Positions 8,203 through 14,298 of a stretch of 19,956 bases of DNA are shown one piece after another. The first letter of the stretch is position 1. Each line of letters opens with the position of its first letter. A model generated the notes under the pieces. That model was not told where the DNA came from. It worked only from the letters and a program-made list of their open reading frames with translations, and did not search any database. The stretch spans positions 1-19,956 of the forward strand of contig CAZQFX010000039.1 of NCBI GenBank assembly GCA_964592775.1, read 5' to 3'. The stretch comes from SURF-21 sp964592775. Its GTDB lineage: Bacteria; Actinomycetota; Geothermincolia; Geothermincolales; RBG-13-55-18. The translations under genes were made by a program, and so were the position numbers.

Positions 8203-8292
8203 ATGGCGGCAAAAGGCCCACACCATGTAGTATTCAGTGGATTTGCGAATATACAAGATGTTGACATGGACTATATATATGGATTATCATAG
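8203..8292 (+). CDS. Possible 29-residue leader peptide upstream of the sigma gene
   Basis: ATG at 8203 is preceded by AGGAGGTGGTAA, one of the best ribosome sites in the window, and reads 29 codons (MAAKGPHHVVFSGFANIQDV...) to TAG at 8290. It ends 43 bases before the sigma-factor start and contains the first 18-bp repeat and the -35 box of the proposed sigma promoter. It is either a regulatory upstream frame on a longer transcript or a chance frame behind a good site. No family is recognisable. Confidence 0.35.
   Translation: MAAKGPHHVVFSGFANIQDVDMDYIYGLS
8244..8261 (+). repeat. Operator-like repeat, upstream copy
   Basis: TGCGAATATACAAGATGT, matching 8294-8311 at 17 of 18 bases, start to start exactly 50 bp apart. 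This copy abuts the -35 box of the sigma-factor promoter. Confidence 0.7.
8261..8290 (+). promoter_or_regulatory. Promoter of the SigH-like gene
   Basis: TTGACA (8261-8266), 18 bases, TATCAT (8285-8290), predicting a start near 8297 and a leader of about 40 bases before the TTG codon. It is flanked by the two 18-bp repeats. Confidence 0.65.
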
Positions 8293-8293
8293 C

Positions 8294-8311
8294 TGCAAAT
8301 ATACAAGATGT
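8294..8311 (+). repeat. Operator-like repeat, downstream copy
   Basis: TGCAAATATACAAGATGT, the second copy of the 18-bp repeat, lying over the predicted transcription start. Two identical sites bracketing a promoter on nearly the same DNA face would suit a repressor or activator bound as two dimers. Confidence 0.7.
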
Positions 8312-8335
8312 GGGCTCAGATGAGGAGGGGATGGC

Positions 8336-8995
8336 TTGCCGGTTAAGGAAAAAACCAGGCCTACTTATTGCTTGGAAGTCACATACGACGAGATGAGTGA
8401 TGAGGACCTGATAACCCTGACCAGGCGGGGAGATTCACAAGCCGAAGCCTTTCTTCTCAATAAATACCAGTACCTCGTGCACGTCAAAGCCAGATCCTAT
8501 TTTCTTGACGGCGCCGAGCACGACGACACCATCCAGGAGGGCATGATCGGCCTGTACAAGGCCATCCGGGATTACAAGTTCAACGTTATCTGCTCCTTCC
8601 GCTCCTTCGCCGTCCTCTGCATCACACGCCAGATAATCACGGCGGTGAAGACCCATACGCGCAAGAAGCACAACCCCCTCAGTTGTTACCGCTCCCTCGA
8701 TGCCAACGTCTTCGACGAGAGCGGAGAGGTGGTCTACTACGCCGGTGGCGGGGTAAGCACCAAGGCGGAGGACCCGCTGGAACTCTATATCTTCGAGGAC
8801 GAGGTATCGCGCATAATCTGCATCCTCAAGGAGAAGCTGAGCGGGCTGGAGTGGAAGGTGCTCGTATCATACCTGGAGGGCAAGAGCTACAAGGAGATCG
8901 CGGGGGAGATCAAGCGCGATACCAAGGTCGTGGACAACGCCCTCTGCCGCATCAAGATGAAGATCAAGAGCCACGTCGAACCACTTCTGAATTAA
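8336..8995 (+). CDS. SigH-like RNA polymerase sigma factor (sigma-70 family)
   Basis: 219 residues, close in length and sequence to Bacillus SigH, the transition-state/sporulation sigma factor. Region 2: DEDLITLTRRGD, then LLNKYQYLVHVKARSYFLDGAEHDDTIQEGMIGLYKAIRDY and FAVLCITRQIITAVKTHTRKKHNPL (about residues 20-118). Region 4: LSGLEWKVLVSYLEGKSYKEIAGEIKRDTKVVDNALCRIKMKIK (about 168-213), whose helix-turn-helix reads -35 elements. I accept TTG 8336 as start: GAGGAGGGG lies about 7 bases upstream, and the nearby ATG 8331 is in another frame. No anti-sigma gene is adjacent, so control seems transcriptional, through the twin repeats. SigH-type factors are best known from Bacillota. Confidence 0.88.
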   Translation: MPVKEKTRPTYCLEVTYDEMSDEDLITLTRRGDSQAEAFLLNKYQYLVHVKARSYFLDGAEHDDTIQEGMIGLYKAIRDYKFNVICSFRSFAVLCITRQIITAVKTHTRKKHNPLSCYRSLDANVFDESGEVVYYAGGGVSTKAEDPLELYIFEDEVSRIICILKEKLSGLEWKVLVSYLEGKSYKEIAGEIKRDTKVVDNALCRIKMKIKSHVEPLLN

Positions 8996-9027
8996 CCCTC
9001 TCGCGAAGCGGCCGCTGAGCGGGAGGG
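8996..9027 (+). terminator. Hairpin after the sigma gene, possible terminator
   Basis: CCCTCTCGC (8996-9004) pairs with GCGGGAGGG (9019-9027), 9 bp with one G-T pair, starting directly after the stop codon. The loop contains the palindrome GCGGCCGC. No T-run follows, so termination efficiency is doubtful. Confidence 0.4.
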
Positions 9028-9495
9028 CGTATTGCGAGGAGGCATGGCCTCCGCGGCAATCCCGTTTGAGTACCCTATCCCAGTAGATCCTATAACGCGT
9101 ATTGCGGCGTGGCGTATTCCGCATCCCTATCATGCGACGGAAGCAATATCCCCAGGTGCCATCACGGGTGCCGTAATAGGTGCCGTCATTGCCAGGCACG
9201 GAACGTTAGTATAAAATGTGTTCGGTCCCGGAGCCGGAAGCGGAACCGGACGGCCATTACCACAAGGATACGCGTTTTATTGGAAGCAGGGATCGCTGCA
9301 CGACGACGGCTTGGTATGCCTGCCTCGCCTTTTCTTCGTGGAGGCATCCCGGGCGCGCCGGGCTCCGGCATCATCGCTCCGGCGCGGGCCTGTTTCCTTG
9401 CGCGGACGGCCGCTCCGCGGCGGCGTTTCCCGCATCCCACCCGTATGTGAGGTGAAAGAAGCGGGCCGCGGACTCGACGTGAGGAGGGAAAAGGG
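9028..9495 (+). other. Long leader of the CoA-transferase gene
   Basis: No convincing gene. It contains three tandem 12-base units each beginning GGTGCC (9155-9190) and a promoter candidate at 9189-9217. The last 270 bases would be an untranslated leader, whose function is not evident; I recognise no riboswitch class in it. Confidence 0.5.
9189..9217 (+). promoter_or_regulatory. Possible promoter of the CoA-transferase gene
   Basis: TTGCCA (9189-9194), 17 bases, TAAAAT (9212-9217). The elements are fair and the spacing ideal. The nearest gene start is about 270 bases downstream. Confidence 0.45.
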
Positions 9496-10830
9496 ATGAA
9501 CAAATGGGAAGAGGAATACCGGAGGAAGCTGACCACGGCGGAGGCGGTAGCGAAGACCGTCAGGGACGGTGAAAAACTGTTCTGCGGTGGCGGCTCCAGC
9601 GCGCCGACCGGCATCCTCGACGCGCTTTTCGACCGCGCGGAGGAATTGAACGACGTGGTCTTCGGTGGCCTGATCATGCTGGCCCCCACCTACAAGATCC
9701 TCTCCAAAGAGATGTACCGGCATGTAAGGTTCAACAATCTCTACGCTACTCCCCTCGACCGGCAGGCGCAGCACGACGGAATCTGCGAGCATTTCCCCTT
9801 CCATTTCTCGGACCTGCCGCGCCTCGCCTCGGAGTACGCGGGCTACAGGACGGTCGTCACGCAGGTGGGGCCCATGGACCGGCACGGCTACATGTCCGCG
9901 GGCGTATCCGGCAACTTCCTGGATGTCCTGCATACGCTCGACCGCCTCATAGTCGAGGTGAACGAGAACCAGCCCACCGTACATGGCCGCAACTTCTACC
10001 ACATCTCGCAGGTCGAAGCGGTGGTCGAACACCATAACCCTCTCTTCGACCTGCCTCCCGATCCCATCACCGACATGGACCGGGCTATCGCCGAGAACAT
10101 CGCCGAGTTCATAAACGACGGGGATACCATCCAGTTGGGGATAGGCGCAGTGCCCAACGCCATCGGCGAGTGCCTGCTGGAGAAGAAGCATCTGGGCTGC
10201 TATACGGAGATGATCCCGGACGCGATCATGAAGCTCTTCGAGGCGGGAGCGCTGGACAACAACAGGAAGACCTGGTACCCCTACCAGTTCAACGCCTTTT
10301 TCGCGGGCGGCTCCAGCGCGCTCTACCAGTGGCTGGACGGCAATCCCATGGTCTACTTCTCCCCCATCTCCTATAACAACGACCCCAACAACGTGGCCAG
10401 GAACGATAACATGGTGGCCATCAACGCCACCCTGGAGATAGACCTCACCGGCCAGTGCTGCTCCGAGTCGATCGGCCCCTTGCAGTACAGCGCCACCGGC
10501 GGGCAGGTGGACTTTACCCGCGGCACCTACGCGGCCAGGGGGGGCAGGGCCTTCATCGCCACCCATTCCACCGTTTTCGACAAGGCCAGGGGGGAGACGG
10601 TCTCGAAGATCTCCCCCCGGCTCAGGCCGGGAGCCACGGTGACCCTCACCCGCACCGACGTGATGCATGTGGCCACCGAGTACGGGGTGGTCAACCTCAA
10701 GGGCAAGACCTTGCGCGAAAGGGCGCAGGCCCTTATCTCCATCGCCCACCCCGACTTCCGTGGCGATCTCATCCGCTACGCCAAGGATATCAAGTACTTC
10801 ATTCTCCCGGAACACGAAGAGCTGGGTTGA
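9496..10830 (+). CDS. Acetyl-CoA hydrolase/transferase family, 4-hydroxybutyrate CoA-transferase-like
   Basis: 444 residues, full length for the family that moves CoA between acyl-CoA and a carboxylate (acetyl-CoA with 4-hydroxybutyrate, butyrate or similar) through a glutamyl-CoA intermediate. LGIGAVPNAIGECLL (about 214-228) is the family's CoA-binding glycine motif. LGCYTEMIPDAIMKLFEAGA places a glutamate at residue 238, the position I recall for the catalytic Glu of the clostridial 4-hydroxybutyrate enzyme. The C-terminal half has INATLEIDLTGQCCSESIGP, YSATGGQVDF and TEYGVVNLKGKTLRERAQALI. ATG 9496 follows GAGGAGGGAAAAGGG. It is monocistronic as far as seen. Substrate cannot be read from sequence; fermentation or short-chain acid activation is the likely setting. 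Confidence 0.9.
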   Translation: MNKWEEEYRRKLTTAEAVAKTVRDGEKLFCGGGSSAPTGILDALFDRAEELNDVVFGGLIMLAPTYKILSKEMYRHVRFNNLYATPLDRQAQHDGICEHFPFHFSDLPRLASEYAGYRTVVTQVGPMDRHGYMSAGVSGNFLDVLHTLDRLIVEVNENQPTVHGRNFYHISQVEAVVEHHNPLFDLPPDPITDMDRAIAENIAEFINDGDTIQLGIGAVPNAIGECLLEKKHLGCYTEMIPDAIMKLFEAGALDNNRKTWYPYQFNAFFAGGSSALYQWLDGNPMVYFSPISYNNDPNNVARNDNMVAINATLEIDLTGQCCSESIGPLQYSATGGQVDFTRGTYAARGGRAFIATHSTVFDKARGETVSKISPRLRPGATVTLTRTDVMHVATEYGVVNLKGKTLRERAQALISIAHPDFRGDLIRYAKDIKYFILPEHEELG

Positions 10831-11000
10831 GGGGCCAATCACCACTCTCCACAAACACGCTCGTATATCATTGCCGTGGCGGAGCCCGCTACGGGGCCCG
10901 CCCGCCGTCGTCCGTTATCTTGCAACACCAGGGCGCGTTCCTATATTGTTCAATCAAGACACCGGGGCGCACGATACACATGGTGAGGGAGGTGAAAGCT

Positions 11001-11108
11001 TTGCGGATGCGCAGCAGATGGCTCTATATGATACTCGTCGCCCTGCTCCTCGCCGCTGCCGTCGGCCTTCTGCTCTCGAGCGGTGGTTGCGACACAGAGA
11101 ACACCTGA
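11001..11108 (+). CDS. Possible 35-residue membrane micro-protein
   Basis: From TTG 11001: MRMRSRWLYMILVALLLAAA followed by a Gly/Leu/Ser stretch ending SSGGCDTENT. This is a basic N-terminus plus one strong transmembrane helix, with a cysteine in a poor lipobox-like context and only five residues after it. GGAGGTG lies about 6 bases before TTG; upstream ATG 10980 and downstream ATG 11007 share the frame. It may be a small membrane peptide or a truncated lipoprotein signal. No family is recognised. Confidence 0.4.
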   Translation: MRMRSRWLYMILVALLLAAAVGLLLSSGGCDTENT

Positions 11109-11270
11109 CTTCCGCAACGGGGGCCAGTTGGAGCCCAACACTCCGCCTTCAGTCTTGAGCCTGAAGCCTGAAGCATATGTCCTGGCCCTCCAAAAGGCTG
11201 GACCAGGAGAGTAGAATTGTTGCCTGAGCCTGGAAGTGGGATCGATATGTCGAAGCGACGCGGCAACCAG

Positions 11271-11350
11271 GTGCCGGGCACCGACATCCGATGCGGTCTG
11301 CCGGTTGCATTTGCGCATGCGCGCCAATAGGCGCCGGGAACCAACATCCG
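11271..11350. repeat. Pair of similar 20-mers 60 bp apart
   Basis: GTGCCGGGCACCGACATCCG (11271-11290) and GCGCCGGGAACCAACATCCG (11331-11350), 17 of 20 identical. The first includes most of the palindrome GGTGCCGGGCACC. Confidence 0.5.
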
Positions 11351-11511
11351 CTTCAAGGGCGCCGTTACTACTCGATCTCCTCCGGACGTTTGCCTGTTTG
11401 GTTCTTCTCCCGGATATGCTTTTGGCTATGGAGCCCTTGGGGACCTCACACGACCCCGCGACGACGCTTTCCTTCCCCGCCACCCACATTTCTTGGAGAA
11501 GAACCGCCTAT

Positions 11512-11661
11512 GAGCCTGTTGCATAAACCTCGTACGAATCCCGCTCTCCCAGAATTGCGGCAAAACAGGCATCGTAATGGAGGGCGAACCGTCAATAACG
11601 GGCCATTTCGGTGAATATGTGGAGAGCGATATGTCTGGCGCGGGGTTTGTGCGACAGCCTC
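11512..11661. mobile_element. 150-bp MITE-like element, copy 2
   Basis: Same length and orientation as 7228-7377, six substitutions, no gaps. The left end GAGCCTGTTGCATAAACC matches GAGGCTGTCGCACAAACC read inward from the right end (16 of the first 20 positions pair). The flanking direct duplication is CTAT (11508-11511 and 11662-11665), different from copy 1, which shows two independent insertions. It ends 31 bases past the stop of the membrane gene read from the other strand. Confidence 0.87.
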
Positions 11662-11692
11662 CTATGTAGATCTATAGGCAGGGGAAACCCGC

Positions 11693-12643
11693 CTATCTTC
11701 TCCCGGCTCGCTTCCCCACGGGTTTCTTCTGGGCCTGTTTTCCGGGGGGCTTCTCGCGTGCCTGCTGTTTTCCGGGAGCCTGTTTCTGGACCGGCTTTTT
11801 CGCCGCCGCCTGCTTGCCGGACTTCTTTTTCTTCTTCTCTTCTTCCAGGACATGGTAATAGAAGCGGTTGAAGGCCGCGGTGGTATAGGCGAGCCTCCCC
11901 CCCTCCAACAGGGCCATGAAGAGGAGGAACGCGAAGATGGCGTAATTGCCCGGAACCAGGACGATGGCGTACAGGGACGCGATGAACAGGGTGCGGACCA
12001 CGAGTTCCGGAACGATCAGCAGCATGACCGCGTCCCGATATCGCTCCTTGATCACCAGGTAGCTGGCCCTGATGACCTCGTCCACCTTTTTTCCTCCCTC
12101 CAGGGCGATCATCTGGGGAACCAGGACGACCAGGACCAGCATGATATCGGCGACGATGTAGCTGAGATAGACCATGACGTAGAACAGGATCTGCTGGTTG
12201 GCGCTGCTCCCCTGGCTGGAGGCAACGAAGCCTATGAGAAAGCCCACGGCCATCTGCGAGAATTGAACGACGAATACGTTCACCAGTCCCAGAACCAATC
12301 CCGACCAGAGGACGGGTCTACCCAGGAGCGAGACCCCGCGAAAAGCACCGCGGTAAGGGGTCTCGCCCTTCTTGCGGACCGAACCGTCGTAGAGCAATAC
12401 ACCGGCGCACCAGAGGACAAAGACCAGGGCAAAACAGACCGCATATCCCGCGACCAGAAGACCCAGATAGGTCGTCCGGGCGGAGCTGGTTATCATCAGC
12501 AGGCCCGGAACGCAGAAATAATAAGCGAATACGAGGGGGAGGCTCGCCGCGGCGAGGAGCAGGAACATCAGGGGGCGATGCCGGAAATCTCTCCATGCAT
12601 CCGACAAGATCGAACGGACCAGGCCGTCTTCCTTGGATGGCAA
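11693..12643 (-). CDS. Polytopic membrane protein with basic tail, unknown function
   Basis: 316 residues from TTG 12643 (AAGGAG five bases upstream; no nearby ATG). After SILSDAWRDFRHRPLMF, five or six hydrophobic segments follow between about residues 24 and 250, e.g. LGLLVAGYAVCFALVFVLWC and YIVADIMLVLVVLVPQMIAL. The GGKKVDEVIRASYLVIKERY segment before the last membrane block recalls uncharacterised multi-pass families where a cytoplasmic amphipathic segment precedes the final helices. From about residue 270 the protein is a low-complexity Lys/Gln/Pro/Ala tail (KKPVQKQAPGKQQAREKPPGK), probably cytoplasmic and able to bind acidic lipids or nucleic acid. No enzymatic motif is visible. Confidence 0.75.
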   Translation of the reverse strand: MPSKEDGLVRSILSDAWRDFRHRPLMFLLLAAASLPLVFAYYFCVPGLLMITSSARTTYLGLLVAGYAVCFALVFVLWCAGVLLYDGSVRKKGETPYRGAFRGVSLLGRPVLWSGLVLGLVNVFVVQFSQMAVGFLIGFVASSQGSSANQQILFYVMVYLSYIVADIMLVLVVLVPQMIALEGGKKVDEVIRASYLVIKERYRDAVMLLIVPELVVRTLFIASLYAIVLVPGNYAIFAFLLFMALLEGGRLAYTTAAFNRFYYHVLEEEKKKKKSGKQAAAKKPVQKQAPGKQQAREKPPGKQAQKKPVGKRAGRR

Positions 12644-12684
12644 TCTCTCTCCTTGGGTACCGAACTCACACTACTTGCTACTCC

Positions 12685-12713
12685 AAGATAAGCACGCGTA
12701 TATATCCAGTCAA
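12685..12713 (-). promoter_or_regulatory. Promoter of the polytopic membrane protein gene
   Basis: Minus strand: TTGACT (12708-12713), 17 bases, TATCTT (12685-12690), about 42 bases before the TTG start. Confidence 0.55.
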
Positions 12714-12749
12714 CCGCGCTGCCGCGGGCCGGATGCGAGCCGCCCTGCT

Positions 12750-12789
12750 CGGGGGAACCGGATTCCCCCGCTTCCCGGCCGTGGCCGGG
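12750..12789. repeat. Two adjacent GC-rich palindromes
   Basis: CGGGGGAA (12750-12757) pairs with TTCCCCCG (12763-12770), and CCCGGCC (12774-12780) with GGCCGGG (12783-12789), both perfect. They lie between divergent genes, so they are not terminators of a converging pair. A REP-like unit or protein-binding site is possible. Confidence 0.6.
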
Positions 12790-12813
12790 GTAACGGGGGC
12801 GCCCGCCACGGGG

Positions 12814-12819
12814 TATAAT
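12814..12819 (+). promoter_or_regulatory. Consensus -10 box before the basic membrane protein gene
   Basis: A perfect TATAAT about 46 bases before ATG 12866, without a recognisable -35 box at 17-18 bases. Confidence 0.4.
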
Positions 12820-12865
12820 ATGGGGCGCATAATGACAACGGGGTTCGGAGGAGGTGGCTCTGAAG

Positions 12866-13237
12866 ATGAACGAGACCGGCGGAGAGAACCAGGCACAGCG
12901 CATCGCCACGATTGCCGGCATCCTGGCGGTCCTGCTCGTGCTGCGCCGCTTGAGAAAGCGCCGCAAGGCCAGGAAGCTGCTCAAGGCGAGGGCGAGGGCA
13001 CGGGCTCATATCGTCGAGCAACGCATGAGACGGGAAAGAGCGCGGGAGAAAGCCGCCGCGAAGACGGGTAAGAAAGGGAGGAAGGAGAAGAAAGACCGCT
13101 CCATCCCGGAACAACTCGTTCGCTTTACCATCCTCGCTATCATGAAGAAGATCATCACCCAGCAGATCGACCAGGCCGGGCTCGAGCTGGGCAAGAGCAG
13201 ACTCGGGAAGAAGGTCGTGGAGGCCACCGAAGCCTGA
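12866..13237 (+). CDS. Small highly basic membrane-anchored protein, unknown function
   Basis: 123 residues. One hydrophobic segment (about 15-26, IAGILAVLLVL) is followed by a strongly positive stretch, RRLRKRRKARKLLKARARARAH and KTGKKGRKEKKDR. The C-terminal part is more ordinary: IPEQLVRFTILAIMKKIITQ and then QAGLELGKSRLGKKVVEAT. ATG 12866 is preferred to GTG 12854 because AGGAGGTGG is correctly spaced only for the ATG. The positive-inside rule puts the basic region in the cytoplasm. It is divergent from the gene at 11693-12643, which also has a basic tail. No family is recognised. Confidence 0.65.
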   Translation: MNETGGENQAQRIATIAGILAVLLVLRRLRKRRKARKLLKARARARAHIVEQRMRRERAREKAAAKTGKKGRKEKKDRSIPEQLVRFTILAIMKKIITQQIDQAGLELGKSRLGKKVVEATEA

Positions 13238-13328
13238 TCCGGAATATCGTCCGTACGTACGCTTACCAGGTCTCGAGGTCTAAAGCGCCGAACTCGAGGG
13301 CCCGCAGCGTCCTCACCGCAACTTTTAA

Positions 13329-13339
13329 GGTCTGACCCC
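13329..13339. repeat. GGGGTCAGACC word (minus-strand reading)
   Basis: GGTCTGACCCC on the plus strand, 7 bases from the stop codon of the small gene at 13347-13547. It shares GGGGTCAG with the repeats at 1180-1204 and 2785-2795. Confidence 0.5.
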
Positions 13340-13346
13340 AAGGGTG

Positions 13347-13547
13347 TTAAGCCTTGAAGCCGGTGCTGGGCTTTTCCGCCTTCTCCGCCGTCTCCAGTAT
13401 CAAGCGATAAGCCCTCTCGTATAACCCGAAGTAGGCGTCGGCGTCGCGATACCTGGCGCGCTCCTCCTCGCTCGCGAACTCCAGATACCTCGCCACCAGG
13501 TCCAGGGCCACTTCCGCCTGTGTCTTGGCAAGAAACCCGTCGGGCAT
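13347..13547 (-). CDS. Small hypothetical protein (66 residues)
   Basis: MPDGFLAKTQAEVALDLVAR continuing into acidic helical sequence (FASEEERARYRDADAYFGLYERAYRLILETAEKA). It looks soluble and mostly alpha-helical, with no membrane segment or catalytic motif. GGGGGAG lies 3-4 bases before ATG 13547, a slightly tight but usable ribosome site. The amphipathic regularity argues for a real gene. It is flanked by divergent 13678-14106, and its stop lies next to a GGGGTCAG-type word. Family unknown. Confidence 0.55.
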   Translation of the reverse strand: MPDGFLAKTQAEVALDLVARYLEFASEEERARYRDADAYFGLYERAYRLILETAEKAEKPSTGFKA

Positions 13548-13634
13548 CTTCTCCCCCTTCCTCTTCTACGCCACCGGCAGCCCGCGCCCGGCAGCGTCTC
13601 GATCTCCCGCATGCAGCATCCCCGCTGGCTGGAT

Positions 13635-13640
13635 TATAAT
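13635..13640 (+). promoter_or_regulatory. Consensus -10 box before the gene at 13678
   Basis: A perfect TATAAT 37 bases before ATG 13678. The -35 region is weak (TGCAGC at about 17 bases). Confidence 0.45.
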
Positions 13641-13677
13641 GATTTCATCGCCCGGGATAAAGCGAAGGGGGTCGGTC

Positions 13678-14106
13678 ATGGCGATTCCTCTGGCAGTGCT
13701 CATCTTCTTTTCCGTTCTCGGCTTGCTGGTGGTTCTATATGCGCTGCATTTCCGCCGCCGAGCCCTGTCCATGGGTCCCGAACGACTGCTCGCCGCCCTC
13801 TCGCGCACGGTTGCCGGGGAGGGGGAAGCCAGCGAGTTGGAGCTGCGTCAGGGGGTCTTGGAACTGGAAACGAGGCTGCAGCGGGCTTTCCTGGCCGTCA
13901 CCGGAGCCCTCGCAGTTGTTCTCGTTATATGCCTGGTCCTCACCGCCATGTCAAAACTGCCGGGTCTCAGTTTCGCGCTCTCGGGACTCGGCATCTTCCT
14001 CGTGGCCTGCGTTCTCTCCATCATCCTCCTGCGCGACCTGCCCCGCCATGCCGGCAGGCAACTCGATAAGCAGGCCTCCCACGCGCCTCAGAACACCGCT
14101 TCATAA
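13678..14106 (+). CDS. Small membrane protein, unknown function
   Basis: 142 residues. The N-terminal helix (about 4-21, PLAVLIFFSVLGLLVVLYAL) is followed by a cytoplasmic-looking loop with LLAALSRTVAGEGEASELELRQGVLELETRLQR. Two closely spaced helices follow (about 80-97 FLAVTGALAVVLVICLVL, and 107-122 LSGLGIFLVACVLSIILL), then a polar tail. ATG 13678 is chosen because GAAGGGGG lies 6 bases upstream and a TATAAT box sits close before it; the frame stays open further upstream, but without a site. No family is recognised. Confidence 0.65.
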   Translation: MAIPLAVLIFFSVLGLLVVLYALHFRRRALSMGPERLLAALSRTVAGEGEASELELRQGVLELETRLQRAFLAVTGALAVVLVICLVLTAMSKLPGLSFALSGLGIFLVACVLSIILLRDLPRHAGRQLDKQASHAPQNTAS

Positions 14107-14133
14107 ATACGGTGTCGTATCGAGAGCGCCGCT

Positions 14134-14171
14134 GCATCCCCACTCGGGCGGTTGCATTCAATACGCAGCGA
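14134..14171. repeat. Dispersed palindromic repeat, copy 2 (inverted)
   Basis: Reverse complement of 7156-7193 with three differences in 38 bases. It lies between two unrelated genes about 7 kb from copy 1. Confidence 0.7.
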
Positions 14172-14298
14172 TGTATAGTTGTGCCATATTATCCGGCGTC
14201 TATTTGGCGTCCGGCTAAAGGGATAGCCCTCGTCTCTGAGGTATATTTATTTGTAGCTCTGCTGGAGCGTCTCCGGGAAGCCCGAGGAGGTAAAGCCG

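Larger units (their letters stand above)
10831..11507. other. Largely gene-free interval
   Basis: Apart from one possible micro-protein (11001-11108) I see no gene in about 680 bases. It contains the 13-bp palindrome GGTGCCGGGCACC (11270-11282) and two similar 20-mers exactly 60 bp apart (11271-11290 and 11331-11350, 17 of 20 identical). Frames here are short and without family resemblance; it may be decayed or repeat-derived DNA. Confidence 0.55.

Noticed and set aside
8244..8311. The two 18-bp repeats as a tiny CRISPR array
   Set aside because: Only two units, a short repeat, and the spacer contains a promoter; operator sites fit better and no cas gene is present.
9109..9450. A 113-codon Cys/Arg-rich frame in the CoA-transferase leader
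   Set aside because: The cysteine pattern comes from the GGTGCC tandem units, there is no good ribosome site, and it ignores the promoter candidate lying inside it.
10847..10905. Possible terminator after the CoA-transferase (CGTGGCG...CGCTACG)
   Set aside because: The stem is short and imperfect and is followed by G residues rather than T residues.
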